From NCBI GenBank assembly GCA_003242685.1, contig QGVD01000071.1, positions 1 through 19,486 of the forward strand: 19,486 nucleotides of DNA, written 5' to 3'. A program made the position numbers and the translations under genes. Below the pieces are notes generated by a model. It was not told the origin of the DNA, searched no databases, and saw only the letters and a program-made list of their open reading frames with translations. This document shows, one piece after another, positions 13,489 through 19,486 of this stretch (position 1 is the stretch's first letter; the number at the start of each line of letters is the position of its first letter). The stretch is from Pseudomonadota bacterium (GTDB taxonomy: Bacteria > Pseudomonadota > Gammaproteobacteria > Steroidobacterales > Steroidobacteraceae).

Positions 13489-14469
13489 CTAGAGACTGGG
13501 CGCAATGACGGTGACCCTGGGCCCGCGCTTCGCGCGCGGCACACGGTTCGGGAAGCCCCGCGGCTTCACGACGAGCAGATCACAGGGCAGGTCGTCGAGC
13601 ACGCGTTCGGCCGTGTTGCCGATGAAGAGGCGCCTGAGCCCCGAACGCGACACCGCGCCCATCACGACGATTGCCGCGCGAGTCTGACGCGCCACGTCCA
13701 GGATCGCATCGATCGGATGCCGCCCGACGAGATGACGCCGTCTCGGCGGAATCTTCGCCGAACGCAATGCCCGCTCGAATCGGGAACGCGCCCACTTTGC
13801 GGTCTCGGCGCTGATGCGGTCGGCGGCACCCGGGTCTTCCGCCGCACGTGCCAGCAGCGTCGGGGGAAGCGGTGCGTATGCATGCACGGCGTGCAGGGTG
13901 CCGCGCAGCGCGGTGGCCACCGTGCCGCCGATCCCCAGCACTTCCTGATCGAGCTTCGCCGGCTTCTCGAAGGCGTGGCTCGGATCGACGGCAGCGAGCA
14001 CCACCGGGCGGCGGTACGGGCGCGGCGTTTTCACGATCAGCACGGGTAAAGGGGAATACCGCAGCAGCTCCCAGTCCGTGACGTGCAGCAGCCACGGCGC
14101 GACTCGTACGCCTGCGTGTCGCTCCGCGACGATCAGATCGGCTTCACTGCGGACCGCGCGCCGCACGACGGCCTCGTACACCGGGTAGTCCCATTCGACG
14201 GTGGTGCTGACTTCGAGACCCTGGCGGCGCATGCGCTCAGCGATGCGCTCGAGCTGCGCCAGCCGGCGATTGCGCCATTCGGTCCGCGAACGGTCGATTT
14301 CGCCGCGCTCGAGACTCGGGAGATCGGCATAGAGCGGCGTGTCTATCGCATGGAACAGCTCGAGCCTCGCGTCCAGTGCCTTCGCGAGCTGGGCGGCCTT
14401 GGCGACCGCCGGCAGTGATCTCGACTGCGGGTCCTTCACGGCGACGAGAATCCTGCGAACCGGACGCAT
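13489..14469 (-). CDS. UspE-like tandem universal stress protein (second copy)
   Basis: A 326-residue protein with two Usp domains (~4-150 and ~155-310). It opens RPVRRILVAVKDPQSRSLPAVAKAAQLAKAL. The domain junction is LPVLIVKTPRPYRRPVVLAAVDPSHAFEKP. The end reads VVMGAVSRSGLRRLFIGNTAERVL, then PCDLLVVKPRGF. The second domain keeps the same GAVSRSG variant as the paralogue at 5744-6700, and the DNA for this end is nearly the same in both genes (23 identical bases in a row). AGGAG lies 6 nt before ATG 14469. It is transcribed towards the cytochrome c gene, about 80 bp away. A role in growth-arrest or hypoxia tolerance is inferred from the family; no ligand is shown. Confidence 0.92.
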   Translation of the reverse strand: MRPVRRILVAVKDPQSRSLPAVAKAAQLAKALDARLELFHAIDTPLYADLPSLERGEIDRSRTEWRNRRLAQLERIAERMRRQGLEVSTTVEWDYPVYEAVVRRAVRSEADLIVAERHAGVRVAPWLLHVTDWELLRYSPLPVLIVKTPRPYRRPVVLAAVDPSHAFEKPAKLDQEVLGIGGTVATALRGTLHAVHAYAPLPPTLLARAAEDPGAADRISAETAKWARSRFERALRSAKIPPRRRHLVGRHPIDAILDVARQTRAAIVVMGAVSRSGLRRLFIGNTAERVLDDLPCDLLVVKPRGFPNRVPRAKRGPRVTVIAPSL

Positions 14470-14749
14470 GATCGGCTCCTTGTGGGCTACGGGACATCCC
14501 GGATCTGACGGTATCGTGCACCGCCGGAACCTCGTGCGCCATCCGCAACAGTACGCAGCCGCGGTGCACACGGCAGGTGTCTGAAGGCGCGTCCCGCCGG
14601 CGTTCCTGCGTTCTCTTTCAGGCCTGCCGGCTTCCGGGGTACAGCCGTTTCGTCTAGTATCTCTTCCGCTCTCCTCTGCGCACTCGAACTACAACAACCA
14701 CGTTCTGCCGGCGGCGAGGCCGTGGAACGCAACCCGGGAGTCGAAAGCC
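14470..14749. other. Divergent intergenic region, no clear feature
   Basis: This lies between the second stress-protein gene and the plus-strand leader ORF and membrane protein, and presumably holds two divergent promoters. I looked for FNR-type (TTGAT-N4-ATCAA) and sigma-54 (TGGCAC-N5-TTGC) sites and saw none. No convincing -35/-10 pair was found. Confidence 0.4.
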
Positions 14750-14833
14750 ATGTCCGGGACAGTCCGCACCGTGAGCCGGCTGCAGCACCGCGCTTCCGCC
14801 GACTTCGGCACTGATCGCGTGGTCGCCGCATGA
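14750..14833 (+). CDS. Possible 27-residue leader peptide translationally coupled to the next gene
   Basis: The ATG at 14750 opens a 28-codon frame beginning MSGTVRTVSRLQHRAS. Its TGA overlaps the next gene's start as ATGA (14830-14833). GGGAG lies 9 nt before this ATG, whereas the following gene has no ribosome binding site of its own. This arrangement suggests translational coupling. The peptide is basic, not hydrophobic, and resembles nothing I recognise. Chance cannot be excluded. Confidence 0.4.
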   Translation: MSGTVRTVSRLQHRASADFGTDRVVAA

Positions 14834-16503
14834 GCGGCGGTGCGAAGGCGCGGCCCGCGCGCCCGAGCTCCATCCGCGCGGGGCTCGGGTTCCTGCTCTA
14901 TCTGAAGCTCGGGATCGCGCACGCACGCCGGCACTTCGCGCGCAGCGGTCTTGCGGCGGCCGGTGCGACCCTGCTTTCCACGCTGAGCGATCTGCTGGCC
15001 GTGGCGCGCGAGAACTTCGCGTGGATCATGGTGATCCTGGCCGGCACGCTGCTTTGCACGTTCATCTGGTGGCGTTTGCGTCAGGGCACGGTGCTCCGCG
15101 ATTCGGGCGAGCCGCTGGAAGCGGCGTGCGAGCACTGGACGTGCGCGGTGCCCGTACCGGTTGCGCTGGTCGCGCTCTTCGCAGGCGTGCTCTGGATGCT
15201 GCGTGAGAGTGCCGCCGACGGCGCCGATCACAGCGTCATCGCCGCGCAGCTCCGGGAGCTGCGTGGCGAGATCGCCGCGATCCGTCAGGACACGAGCCGG
15301 ACCGTCACCATCGTGGAGGAGACGCTGGGTCCCGACACGCTGGTGAAGAATCCGCGCACCGCGGCGGACTTCCTGCGAAACGCGCGCATCCTTCAGGAGA
15401 GAGGCGACATCCAGGGAGCGTTCGCCGCGCTGGAACGGCACGTCGAGCTCACAGCGCCGGTGCAGTTCGACGTCGCGGAGGTGTACGCGACGCACCTCGC
15501 GAGCCGGATCGGCACCGCTGCGGCACTCGACCGGCTCGAGAAGCTGTCCGCACGCGGTAACCAGCCGGCCCTCGAGGTCCGTCGTGCACTCATGGAGCCG
15601 GACCAGCGAAAGCGCGTGCAACTGCTCGAGGAGAGCGTTCTCCGTCACGCCGACTACGGGCCAGCGCATCTGGCACTCGCGGAACAGCTCGTGTTCGTCG
15701 GTTCCCGTGAATCGCGCGCTGCGGCGGAGCGCGGATTCCGCAGCTTTCTCGACGCGCGAGGCAACGCGGAGCACTTTGCCGACGCGGGCCGACTCCAGGC
15801 GAGCGTGACTCAGGCGCGGGCAATGCTCGCCAGCCTCGAAGCATCGAGAGCGATGGAGGAGGTGTCGCTGCCGAGATTCGACGTCCGCTTCGTCCTGTCG
15901 AACCCCGCCGTGCCGGAGCTCAAAGCCTTCGTGACGGTGGGCGAGCTCATGAAGCGGTTCCGCGTGCTGATCGATGGAAAAGTCGTGCAGGAAGGCACCG
16001 GCATGCGCATGGAGCCCGTAACCGTGCCGATGAACGCCCGCGAGGTGGCCGTGGAGTACCTCGATGTGGGCGGGCGCTGGCAGGGACCGCTGCGGCAGCC
16101 TATCGATCCCATCCGCGAGGTACGCGCACAGTCGCGGACGCTGCTGGAACGCTTCGATCGATCGAATCCCTGGTTCCAGCTCGCCGTGCGCAGCATGGGA
16201 GGGATCAGAGGAGCGGACGGCAGGCCGGCGCAGTTCGTGAGCGGCGGATTCCGGCTGACTCCTGCCCACTCTCTTGCCGTGCGGCGTGTGCACTTCGGCT
16301 TCGATCGTGAGGTTCCGAATCAGTCGGTCGAGATCGGAGTACCCGATGAAGCCCTCGCCCGTCATGCGGTGGACCTGGAGGCGTATCAGTCGCGCCTGCC
16401 CCGGACGTTTCCGCCGGAACTGCAGAGTGTTTCCGTTCAGCTCGAATACTTCGACGGCACGCGCTCACCCGTGCGCAAGTACAAGGTGCAGCGCGGCACC
16501 TGA
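14830..16503 (+). CDS. Unrecognised two-TM membrane protein with coiled coil and helical-repeat region
   Basis: A 557-residue protein I cannot assign to a family. The N-terminus is basic, with an amphipathic stretch to ~60. Two strong membrane helices follow at about 63-84 (FAWIMVILAGTLLCTFIWWRL) and 103-123 (WTCAVPVPVALVALFAGVLWML). A probable coiled coil (~134-165) comes next, then helix pairs of TPR/Sel1-like character (~175-340: AADFLRNARILQERGDIQGAFAALERHVEL; GPAHLALAEQLVF). The last ~200 residues look beta-rich (FDVRFVLSNPAVPEL; MRMEPVTVPMNAREVAVEYLDVGGRW; VQLEYFDGTRSPVRKYKVQ). The soluble part most likely faces the periplasm. Codon use is GC-rich like its neighbours. The ATG at 14830 lacks a ribosome binding site and overlaps the upstream leader stop. 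A scaffold or envelope-sensing role is a guess. Confidence 0.8.
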   Translation: MSGGAKARPARPSSIRAGLGFLLYLKLGIAHARRHFARSGLAAAGATLLSTLSDLLAVARENFAWIMVILAGTLLCTFIWWRLRQGTVLRDSGEPLEAACEHWTCAVPVPVALVALFAGVLWMLRESAADGADHSVIAAQLRELRGEIAAIRQDTSRTVTIVEETLGPDTLVKNPRTAADFLRNARILQERGDIQGAFAALERHVELTAPVQFDVAEVYATHLASRIGTAAALDRLEKLSARGNQPALEVRRALMEPDQRKRVQLLEESVLRHADYGPAHLALAEQLVFVGSRESRAAAERGFRSFLDARGNAEHFADAGRLQASVTQARAMLASLEASRAMEEVSLPRFDVRFVLSNPAVPELKAFVTVGELMKRFRVLIDGKVVQEGTGMRMEPVTVPMNAREVAVEYLDVGGRWQGPLRQPIDPIREVRAQSRTLLERFDRSNPWFQLAVRSMGGIRGADGRPAQFVSGGFRLTPAHSLAVRRVHFGFDREVPNQSVEIGVPDEALARHAVDLEAYQSRLPRTFPPELQSVSVQLEYFDGTRSPVRKYKVQRGT

Positions 16504-16880
16504 GCGCTCGAGGGACTGGAACGGAGACGACGCCTCCAGCCACCCCGGTCCGCCGTCGCACCGAGGAACGCGAAACCCCGAAGCATGGCCGGCGTGAGCG
16601 CGGAGACACCCTGGCGATCGTTGGTGGGCCGCTTGCGCACAAAGTTGATGATGTCGGAGGAGTCTCCAATTCCGGTGAACAGCGCGTGCGCGCCGCAGAT
16701 GACTTGGATCTTCTCGTAGCCGAACACATCAACGGCGTCCGTGACGTTGCGCCAGTCGTTGGGCAGGCCCACACCGTCGATCAAGCGCTCGCTCGCGACG
16801 AAACCGAGCGGCTGCGGTGTGTCACGGTTATCGAGATAGAGGCCTGTAGCGCCACGGTTGATGCGCTCGGCGCGCTGCAA
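16437..16880 (-). pseudogene. Remnant of a TonB-dependent siderophore receptor (plug-domain fragment)
   Basis: The frame from about 16880 down to 16625 encodes ERLIDGVGLPNDWRNV, VFGYEKIQVICGAHALF and TGIGDSSDIINFVRKRPT. This aligns by eye with the plug-domain block of TonB-dependent siderophore receptors (DGVPL..., YDRVEVLRGPxGLL, GxGxPSGTINLVRKRPT). The otherwise conserved Arg of the VLRG motif is Cys (VICG). After RKRPTND the frame loses resemblance, and no signal peptide, TonB box or beta barrel is present. The frame has no credible start: the first possible codon is a TTG without a binding site, and upstream it runs back to the stop of the oxidoreductase gene. Base composition over 16641-16880 is about 61% G+C by hand count, lower than the neighbours. 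It is probably a relic of a lost or transferred receptor gene. Confidence 0.7.
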
Positions 16881-16931
16881 GGTGATGAAGAACCGTCCCG
16901 AGCCAGGCTCCCGCGTCCGTCGAAGACGGAT

Positions 16932-17912
16932 CTATGGCAGCATGACCGTGGAGCCCGTCGTCTGACGTGATTCGAGCCTTCGATGCGCCTCGGCCGCCTC
17001 GGCGAGCGGCATGCGCGCATGGATCGGAACCTTTACTGCGCCGCTCGTCACGACGCGGAAGAGGTTTGCGCTCATCTCGAGAACGTCCTCGCGGCGAACG
17101 AGGTGATCGGGCAGCAGCGGCCAGGTGGCGTAGAGCGAACCCTTACGCGCGAGCAGCATGATGTCGAACGGCTCGATCGGCCCGGACGGTGAGCCATAGC
17201 TCACGAAGCAGCCGAAGCGCATCAGGCAATCGAGAGAGGCGGGAAAGGTCGTCTTGCCGACGCCGTCGTAGACCACGTGGCAACCCTGTCCGCCGGTAAT
17301 CTCCCTCACGCGCGTGACGAAGTCTTCCCGGCGGTAATCGATGACGTAGTCGCAGCCGAAGCGACGTGCGAGTTCGGCCTTTTCAGGTGATCCGACCGTG
17401 CCGATCACCGTAGCGCCGAGGTGATTCGCCCACTGCGTGAGAAAAAGACCCACCCCACCGGCGGCCGCGTGCACGAGGACGACGTGACCCGGCTGGACGG
17501 GGAATGTCCGATGCAGGAGGTACTCCGCTGTCAGCCCCTTGAGCAGCATCGCCGCGGCAGTAGCGAAGTCGATGCTGTCAGGCAATGACACGACGTGATG
17601 CGCGGGAACGATGTGCTCTTCTGCGTACGCGCCCGGCACCGCGGAGTAATACGCCACCCGGTCACCGGGTGCGAATTCGCGAACACCGTCGCCGACCGCG
17701 ACGACTTCGCCGGCTCCCTCGAGCCCCGGCGTAAACGGCAGAGCGGGCGGTGTGTACTCACCGGTCCGGAAATAGATGTCAGCGTAATTGAGGCCGATCG
17801 CACGGTTGCGGACGCGAACTTCGCCGGGTCCGGGTTCACCGATCGGAACGTCCTCGAAGGTCAACACCTCCGGTCCGCCGTGACGATGGACGCGAATTGC
17901 TTTCACGAGCAT
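16932..17912 (-). CDS. NADPH:quinone oxidoreductase (zeta-crystallin type, zinc-independent MDR)
   Basis: A 326-residue medium-chain dehydrogenase/reductase of the quinone oxidoreductase group, which reduces quinones with NADPH in the cytoplasm. It has MLVKAIRVHRHGGPEVLTFEDVP, the family signature RNRAIGLNYADIYFRTGEY, PGLEGAGEVVAVGDGV, and the nucleotide-binding glycine motif HAAAGGVGLFL (AAAGGVG at ~149-155). The segment GCDYVIDYRREDF and the end RRLESRQTTGSTVMLP are also typical. Catalytic zinc ligands are absent, as expected. Three starts are possible: ATG 17924, ATG 17912 and GTG 17906. I chose 17912, with GGAGG 4 nt upstream, because homologues begin near MxKAIRV. It is divergent from a LysR regulator with under 100 bp between starts, suggesting control by that regulator, perhaps in response to quinone or electrophile stress. 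Confidence 0.93.
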   Translation of the reverse strand: MLVKAIRVHRHGGPEVLTFEDVPIGEPGPGEVRVRNRAIGLNYADIYFRTGEYTPPALPFTPGLEGAGEVVAVGDGVREFAPGDRVAYYSAVPGAYAEEHIVPAHHVVSLPDSIDFATAAAMLLKGLTAEYLLHRTFPVQPGHVVLVHAAAGGVGLFLTQWANHLGATVIGTVGSPEKAELARRFGCDYVIDYRREDFVTRVREITGGQGCHVVYDGVGKTTFPASLDCLMRFGCFVSYGSPSGPIEPFDIMLLARKGSLYATWPLLPDHLVRREDVLEMSANLFRVVTSGAVKVPIHARMPLAEAAEAHRRLESRQTTGSTVMLP

Positions 17913-17974
17913 CAGTCCTCCCATTGCGCCTCCAGGAGACGCAAACTTAGGGCGGACGGAGACATCAAGGTAGA

Positions 17975-17993
17975 CTGATATCGCTTACATCAG
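17975..17993. promoter_or_regulatory. Candidate LysR-type regulator binding dyad
   Basis: CTGAT (17975-17979) and ATCAG (17989-17993) form an interrupted palindrome with 9 bases between arms. It lies 15 bp before the lysR-type gene's ATG and inside the intergenic region shared with the divergent oxidoreductase gene. The spacing is close to, but not exactly, the classical T-N11-A box. The position suits autoregulation together with control of the neighbour. Confidence 0.4.
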
Positions 17994-18008
17994 ACTTCAC
18001 GAGGATTG

Positions 18009-18875
18009 ATGTTCGAGCAGATCGGCCTCGATCTTCTCCGCACGTTCGTGGCGGTTTGTCGGCAAGGCAGCCTGAGTCGCGTAGCCGAGCAGAGTGGCCG
18101 CACGCAGTCGGCTCTCAGCATGCAGATGCGTCGTCTCGAGAGCCTCGTCGGACGGCCGCTGTTGCGACGAACGGGACGCGGAGTCGTGCCCACGGCGGAA
18201 GGCGAGCTGCTTCTCGCATACGCCACCCGCATGCTCGCACTCGGCGAGGAGGCGCTTGCACGGCTGCGGCATGCGGAGCTCAGCGGCAGCGTTCGCATCG
18301 GCCTGGCGGAGGAGGTCGCTGCCTCCGCGCTGGCGGCCGCACTCGGACGGCTCCGCCGTGCGTATCCGGACATCCGGCTCGATGTCGCGGTCGATCACAG
18401 CGTCACGCTGGGCCGGCTTTGGCAGGAGGACGCGCTCGACATCATGATCGCGCCGACTTCCGTCGTAGAGGTCGATGCCCTGTTTGCCTGGAGCGTCGAG
18501 CTCCAGTGGGTGTGCGCGCCGGACTACGTACTGGAGGACGAGCGTCCTCTCGATCTCGTGACCTTCGATGCTCAGTGCATGTGGCGCCGGCGCATGATCG
18601 ATGCGCTCGCGGGCTGCGGCCGGGAGCATAGAGTGACGTTCGCGAGCCAGAGCATCACCGCCCTTCAGGCAGCGGTGGAGCACGGCTTGGGCGTCGGCGT
18701 GCTGCCTCCGGACTCGATCCAGGCGGGCAGGCTTCGAGTACTGAAGCCGTCGGAAGGCGTTCCGGATCCACTCACGGTTCAGTACGGGATCTACGCCCGC
18801 GACCGGCGCACGCCGGTCATGGATGCGGCAATGGATATCCTGCTCGAGGGCGCGCGCACGCCACGCGGACCGTAA
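18009..18875 (+). CDS. LysR-family transcriptional regulator
   Basis: A 288-residue regulator. The N-terminal winged helix-turn-helix spans ~5-65: LDLLRTFVAVCRQGSLSRVAEQSGRTQSALSMQMRRLESLVGRPLLRRTGRGVVPTAEGELLLAYA. It matches the LysR pattern with the recognition helix around QSALSMQMRRLE. A linker helix is followed by a periplasmic-binding-protein-like effector domain (~90-285: GSVRIGLAEEVA, IRLDVAVDHS, ALDIMIAPTS, ALQAAVEHGLGVGVLP). The ATG at 18009 is preferred over TTG 18006 and has GAGG 4 nt upstream. Divergent placement next to the quinone oxidoreductase gene is classical for this family, so that gene is its likely target. The effector is unknown. Confidence 0.94.
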   Translation: MFEQIGLDLLRTFVAVCRQGSLSRVAEQSGRTQSALSMQMRRLESLVGRPLLRRTGRGVVPTAEGELLLAYATRMLALGEEALARLRHAELSGSVRIGLAEEVAASALAAALGRLRRAYPDIRLDVAVDHSVTLGRLWQEDALDIMIAPTSVVEVDALFAWSVELQWVCAPDYVLEDERPLDLVTFDAQCMWRRRMIDALAGCGREHRVTFASQSITALQAAVEHGLGVGVLPPDSIQAGRLRVLKPSEGVPDPLTVQYGIYARDRRTPVMDAAMDILLEGARTPRGP

Positions 18876-18901
18876 CAGGAGTGCACTGATCTCACGACGC
18901 T

Positions 18902-18921
18902 GGTCACGAATCTCAGTGACC
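18902..18921. other. Small inverted repeat between convergent genes
   Basis: GGTCAC (18902-18907) and GTGACC (18916-18921) flank an 8-base loop that contains the stop codon of the minus-strand gene. It could be a weak bidirectional terminator for the lysR-type gene and its convergent neighbour. There is no T-tract. Confidence 0.25.
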
Positions 18922-19486
18922 GCCCATGTGGCGCAGCTTGCGGTCGCGGTTGAGAAGCACCCAGGTCGCGTGTTCCGCCAGCGCGGCCCTGCCGAGCGCA
19001 TGGAGCACGGCGCGCTGCTCGTTCTCCGACTCCGCGTTGCGCAACCGTGCGCGCGCCTCGTCGAACAACCGGTACATGTAGGCATACTGTCGGGCGAGCT
19101 CGCGGTCTGCGGATTTCTGGACGTAGGCTTCCAGGATTCCGGACGCGAGGGGCAGCAGTCCCATCATGATGACGAGCGGGAGCTGCATGCGCGCGAGGCC
19201 GATGAACGGAGAGAAGCACAGCACGAGCGCGGCGCACAGGCCCGCGACGAGCGTGGCCCTGCCGACGAGCTCCGCGCCGTGCACCACGCGCCGCTTGCGC
19301 GTCACCGTTCGCCAGTAGTACGCGAGCTGACCGCCACCGCGCGCCGCCTCGGTGTCGAGCACGCCGACCCAGCGCTCGATGGCGAGGCCGATGCCTCCGG
19401 GCAGGCCGTCCGGCGCGATCTCGAGCAGCTCCAGGTCCGCCGCCCGCAATCCGTTTCGGATCCACTCGAGGTCCGCATCCTGATAG
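18913..19486 (-). CDS. C-terminal part of a two-TM SLATT/DUF4231-like membrane protein (5' end outside window)
   Basis: About 190 residues are visible, and the frame stays open to the window edge (residues QDADLEWIRNGLR precede the first possible TTG start), so the gene is truncated by the window. The sequence has a basic helix with a WRTVTRKRRVV motif, then two adjacent membrane helices (LVAGLCAALVLCFSPFIGLA and LPLVIMMGLLPLASGILEAY). A helical stretch (ADRELARQYAYMYRLFDEARARLRN) follows, and then the end ALGRAALAEHATWVLLNRDRKLRHMGGH. Layout and ending resemble SLATT-type two-TM domains (DUF4231 and related), often found beside nucleotide- or TIR/SLOG-like domains in predicted defence or signalling proteins. 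The N-terminal partner domain, if any, lies outside. Assignment is by pattern memory and moderate only. Confidence 0.6.
   Translation of the reverse strand, partial: YQDADLEWIRNGLRAADLELLEIAPDGLPGGIGLAIERWVGVLDTEAARGGGQLAYYWRTVTRKRRVVHGAELVGRATLVAGLCAALVLCFSPFIGLARMQLPLVIMMGLLPLASGILEAYVQKSADRELARQYAYMYRLFDEARARLRNAESENEQRAVLHALGRAALAEHATWVLLNRDRKLRHMGGH

Noticed and set aside
12556..14049. 497-codon plus-strand frame opposite the cytochrome and second stress protein
   Set aside because: It runs antisense to two genes with unmistakable motifs (CxxCH twice, Usp repeats).
5054..14749. FNR/ANR boxes expected for a low-oxygen regulon
   Set aside because: No TTGAT-N4-ATCAA-like site was seen in the intergenic regions read by eye; a position-weight scan should confirm.
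14689..16365. 558-codon minus-strand frame opposite the two-TM protein
   Set aside because: His/Arg/Glu-rich shadow. The plus frame has membrane helices, a coiled coil and proper codon pattern, so it is the real gene.

Overview
The window is a gene-dense, GC-rich (high-60s % by eye) chromosomal stretch. Features that fit a Proteobacterium, probably a Gamma- or Betaproteobacterium, are strong AGGAGG-type ribosome binding sites, a YcbB-type L,D-transpeptidase, a di-haem cytochrome c, UspE-like proteins, an MscS-like channel, a LysR regulator and a TonB-dependent receptor remnant. I saw no tRNA, rRNA, CRISPR array or intact insertion sequence.

Layout. (1) 158-1793, plus strand: a secreted protein with two Ig/cadherin-like repeats and a fibronectin III domain, then a short MscS-like channel. 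(2) 5053-1615, minus strand: a probable operon in the order nrdJ (B12-dependent class II ribonucleotide reductase), a DksA/TraR-like zinc-finger protein, an HPF/RaiA-like ribosome hibernation factor, and a CDP-archaeol synthase (CarS/DUF46)-like membrane protein. The CarS-like frame runs 179 bp into the 3' end of the channel gene. (3) 5281-8533: a CBS-pair protein, a UspE-like tandem universal stress protein, a kinase-like protein (the phosphotransferase half of the COG2187 type) and a second CBS-pair protein. A 240-bp interval rich in inverted repeats lies before the last of these. (4) 8675-12784, plus strand: a third CBS-pair protein, archease, RtcB RNA ligase and an L,D-transpeptidase, closely spaced and probably one operon. 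(5) 13410-12745 and 14469-13489, minus strand: di-haem cytochrome c and a second UspE-like protein. (6) 14750-16503, plus strand: a possible 27-residue leader peptide overlapping (ATGA) an unrecognised two-TM protein with helical repeats. (7) 16437-16931: a decayed TonB-dependent siderophore receptor plug fragment. (8) 16932-18875: quinone oxidoreductase and a divergent LysR regulator. (9) 18913 to the right edge: the C-terminal part of a two-TM SLATT-like protein.

How the genes may work together (inference). Regions 2-5 look like a dormancy, low-oxygen or energy-stress island. They combine oxygen-independent dNTP synthesis, a DksA-like transcription modulator, ribosome hibernation, three adenylate-sensing CBS proteins, two UspE-like proteins, RNA repair by RtcB and archease, and cell-wall 3-3 crosslinking. 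I found no FNR-type box in the intergenic regions I read, so the shared regulation, if real, is not explained by the sequence seen here.
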